Source: Bacilli bacterium
Lineage (GTDB): Bacteria > Bacillota_I > Bacilli_A > RFN20 > CAG-288
DNA: 5,798 nt
Reading direction: 5' to 3'
NCBI GenBank assembly: GCA_900769965.1
Contig: CAAGIQ010000111.1
Coordinates: 1-5,798, forward strand
Shown here: one piece after another, positions 5,792 to 5,798 of the stretch
Layout: each line of letters starts with the position of its first letter
Position numbering within the stretch: the stretch's first letter is position 1
The notes under the pieces: generated by a model
What the model saw: the letters and a program-made list of their open reading frames with translations, nothing else
Told to the model about the DNA's origin: nothing
Databases searched by the model: none
Translations under genes and position numbers: made by a program

Positions 5792-5798
5792 CTCTATA

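Noticed and set aside
1..5798. CRISPR array, tRNA/rRNA, insertion sequence or phage/defence system
   Set aside because: No regularly spaced repeats, no transposase or integrase-like protein, no terminal inverted repeats, and almost all sequence is explained by conserved transport and metabolic genes.

Overview
The window looks like a metagenome-type contig end from a low-to-moderate GC bacterium, most probably a Bacillota/Bacilli-like anaerobe. Supporting signs are strong AAGGAGG Shine-Dalgarno sequences, tight operons, AT-rich third positions, the standard code (tryptophan is TGG, and TGA is used once as a stop), and best family resemblance to Firmicutes-type NupO/NupP/NupQ and paired short ChrA proteins. 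The exact lineage is inference and cannot be fixed from sequence alone.

Layout. Bases 1-14 are not biological: they match the 3' end of the Illumina Read-1 adapter, so the contig begins inside a gene right after leftover adapter. Bases 15-3560 (+) hold the rest of a nucleoside-type ABC importer operon: a 5'-truncated double-NBD ATPase (NupO-like), then two permeases (NupP-like and NupQ-like) spaced 2 nt apart at each junction. The BMP-family lipoprotein that normally starts such operons would lie off the left edge. A hairpin plus T-run at 3568-3597 probably ends this operon.

A small GNAT acetyltransferase gene follows on the + strand. Its apparent ATG at 3657 has no properly spaced ribosome binding site, while a well-placed RBS and ATG sit at 3598-3611. 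From that ATG the frame reads a typical GNAT first strand (MIFKRLE), meets a TAA at 3630-3632, and then continues in the same frame into the rest of the protein. The gene therefore appears to carry a single nonsense codon near its 5' end (real or a sequencing error).

The minus strand, read right to left from a TATAAT box at 5791-5786, carries a three-gene operon: two tandem short ChrA-family (chromate transporter) proteins overlapping by 4 nt, followed 15 nt later by a family I inorganic pyrophosphatase with a complete active site. The pyrophosphatase gene converges on the GNAT gene and overlaps its 3' end by 11 bp with no visible terminator between them.

Together, the genes cover nucleoside salvage/import, an anion-type membrane transporter pair linked to pyrophosphate hydrolysis, and a peripheral acetyltransferase. 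I see no mobile element, CRISPR array, tRNA or rRNA, and no convincing new system. The most useful observations are the adapter remnant, the probable nonsense codon in the GNAT gene, and the chrA-chrA-ppa arrangement.
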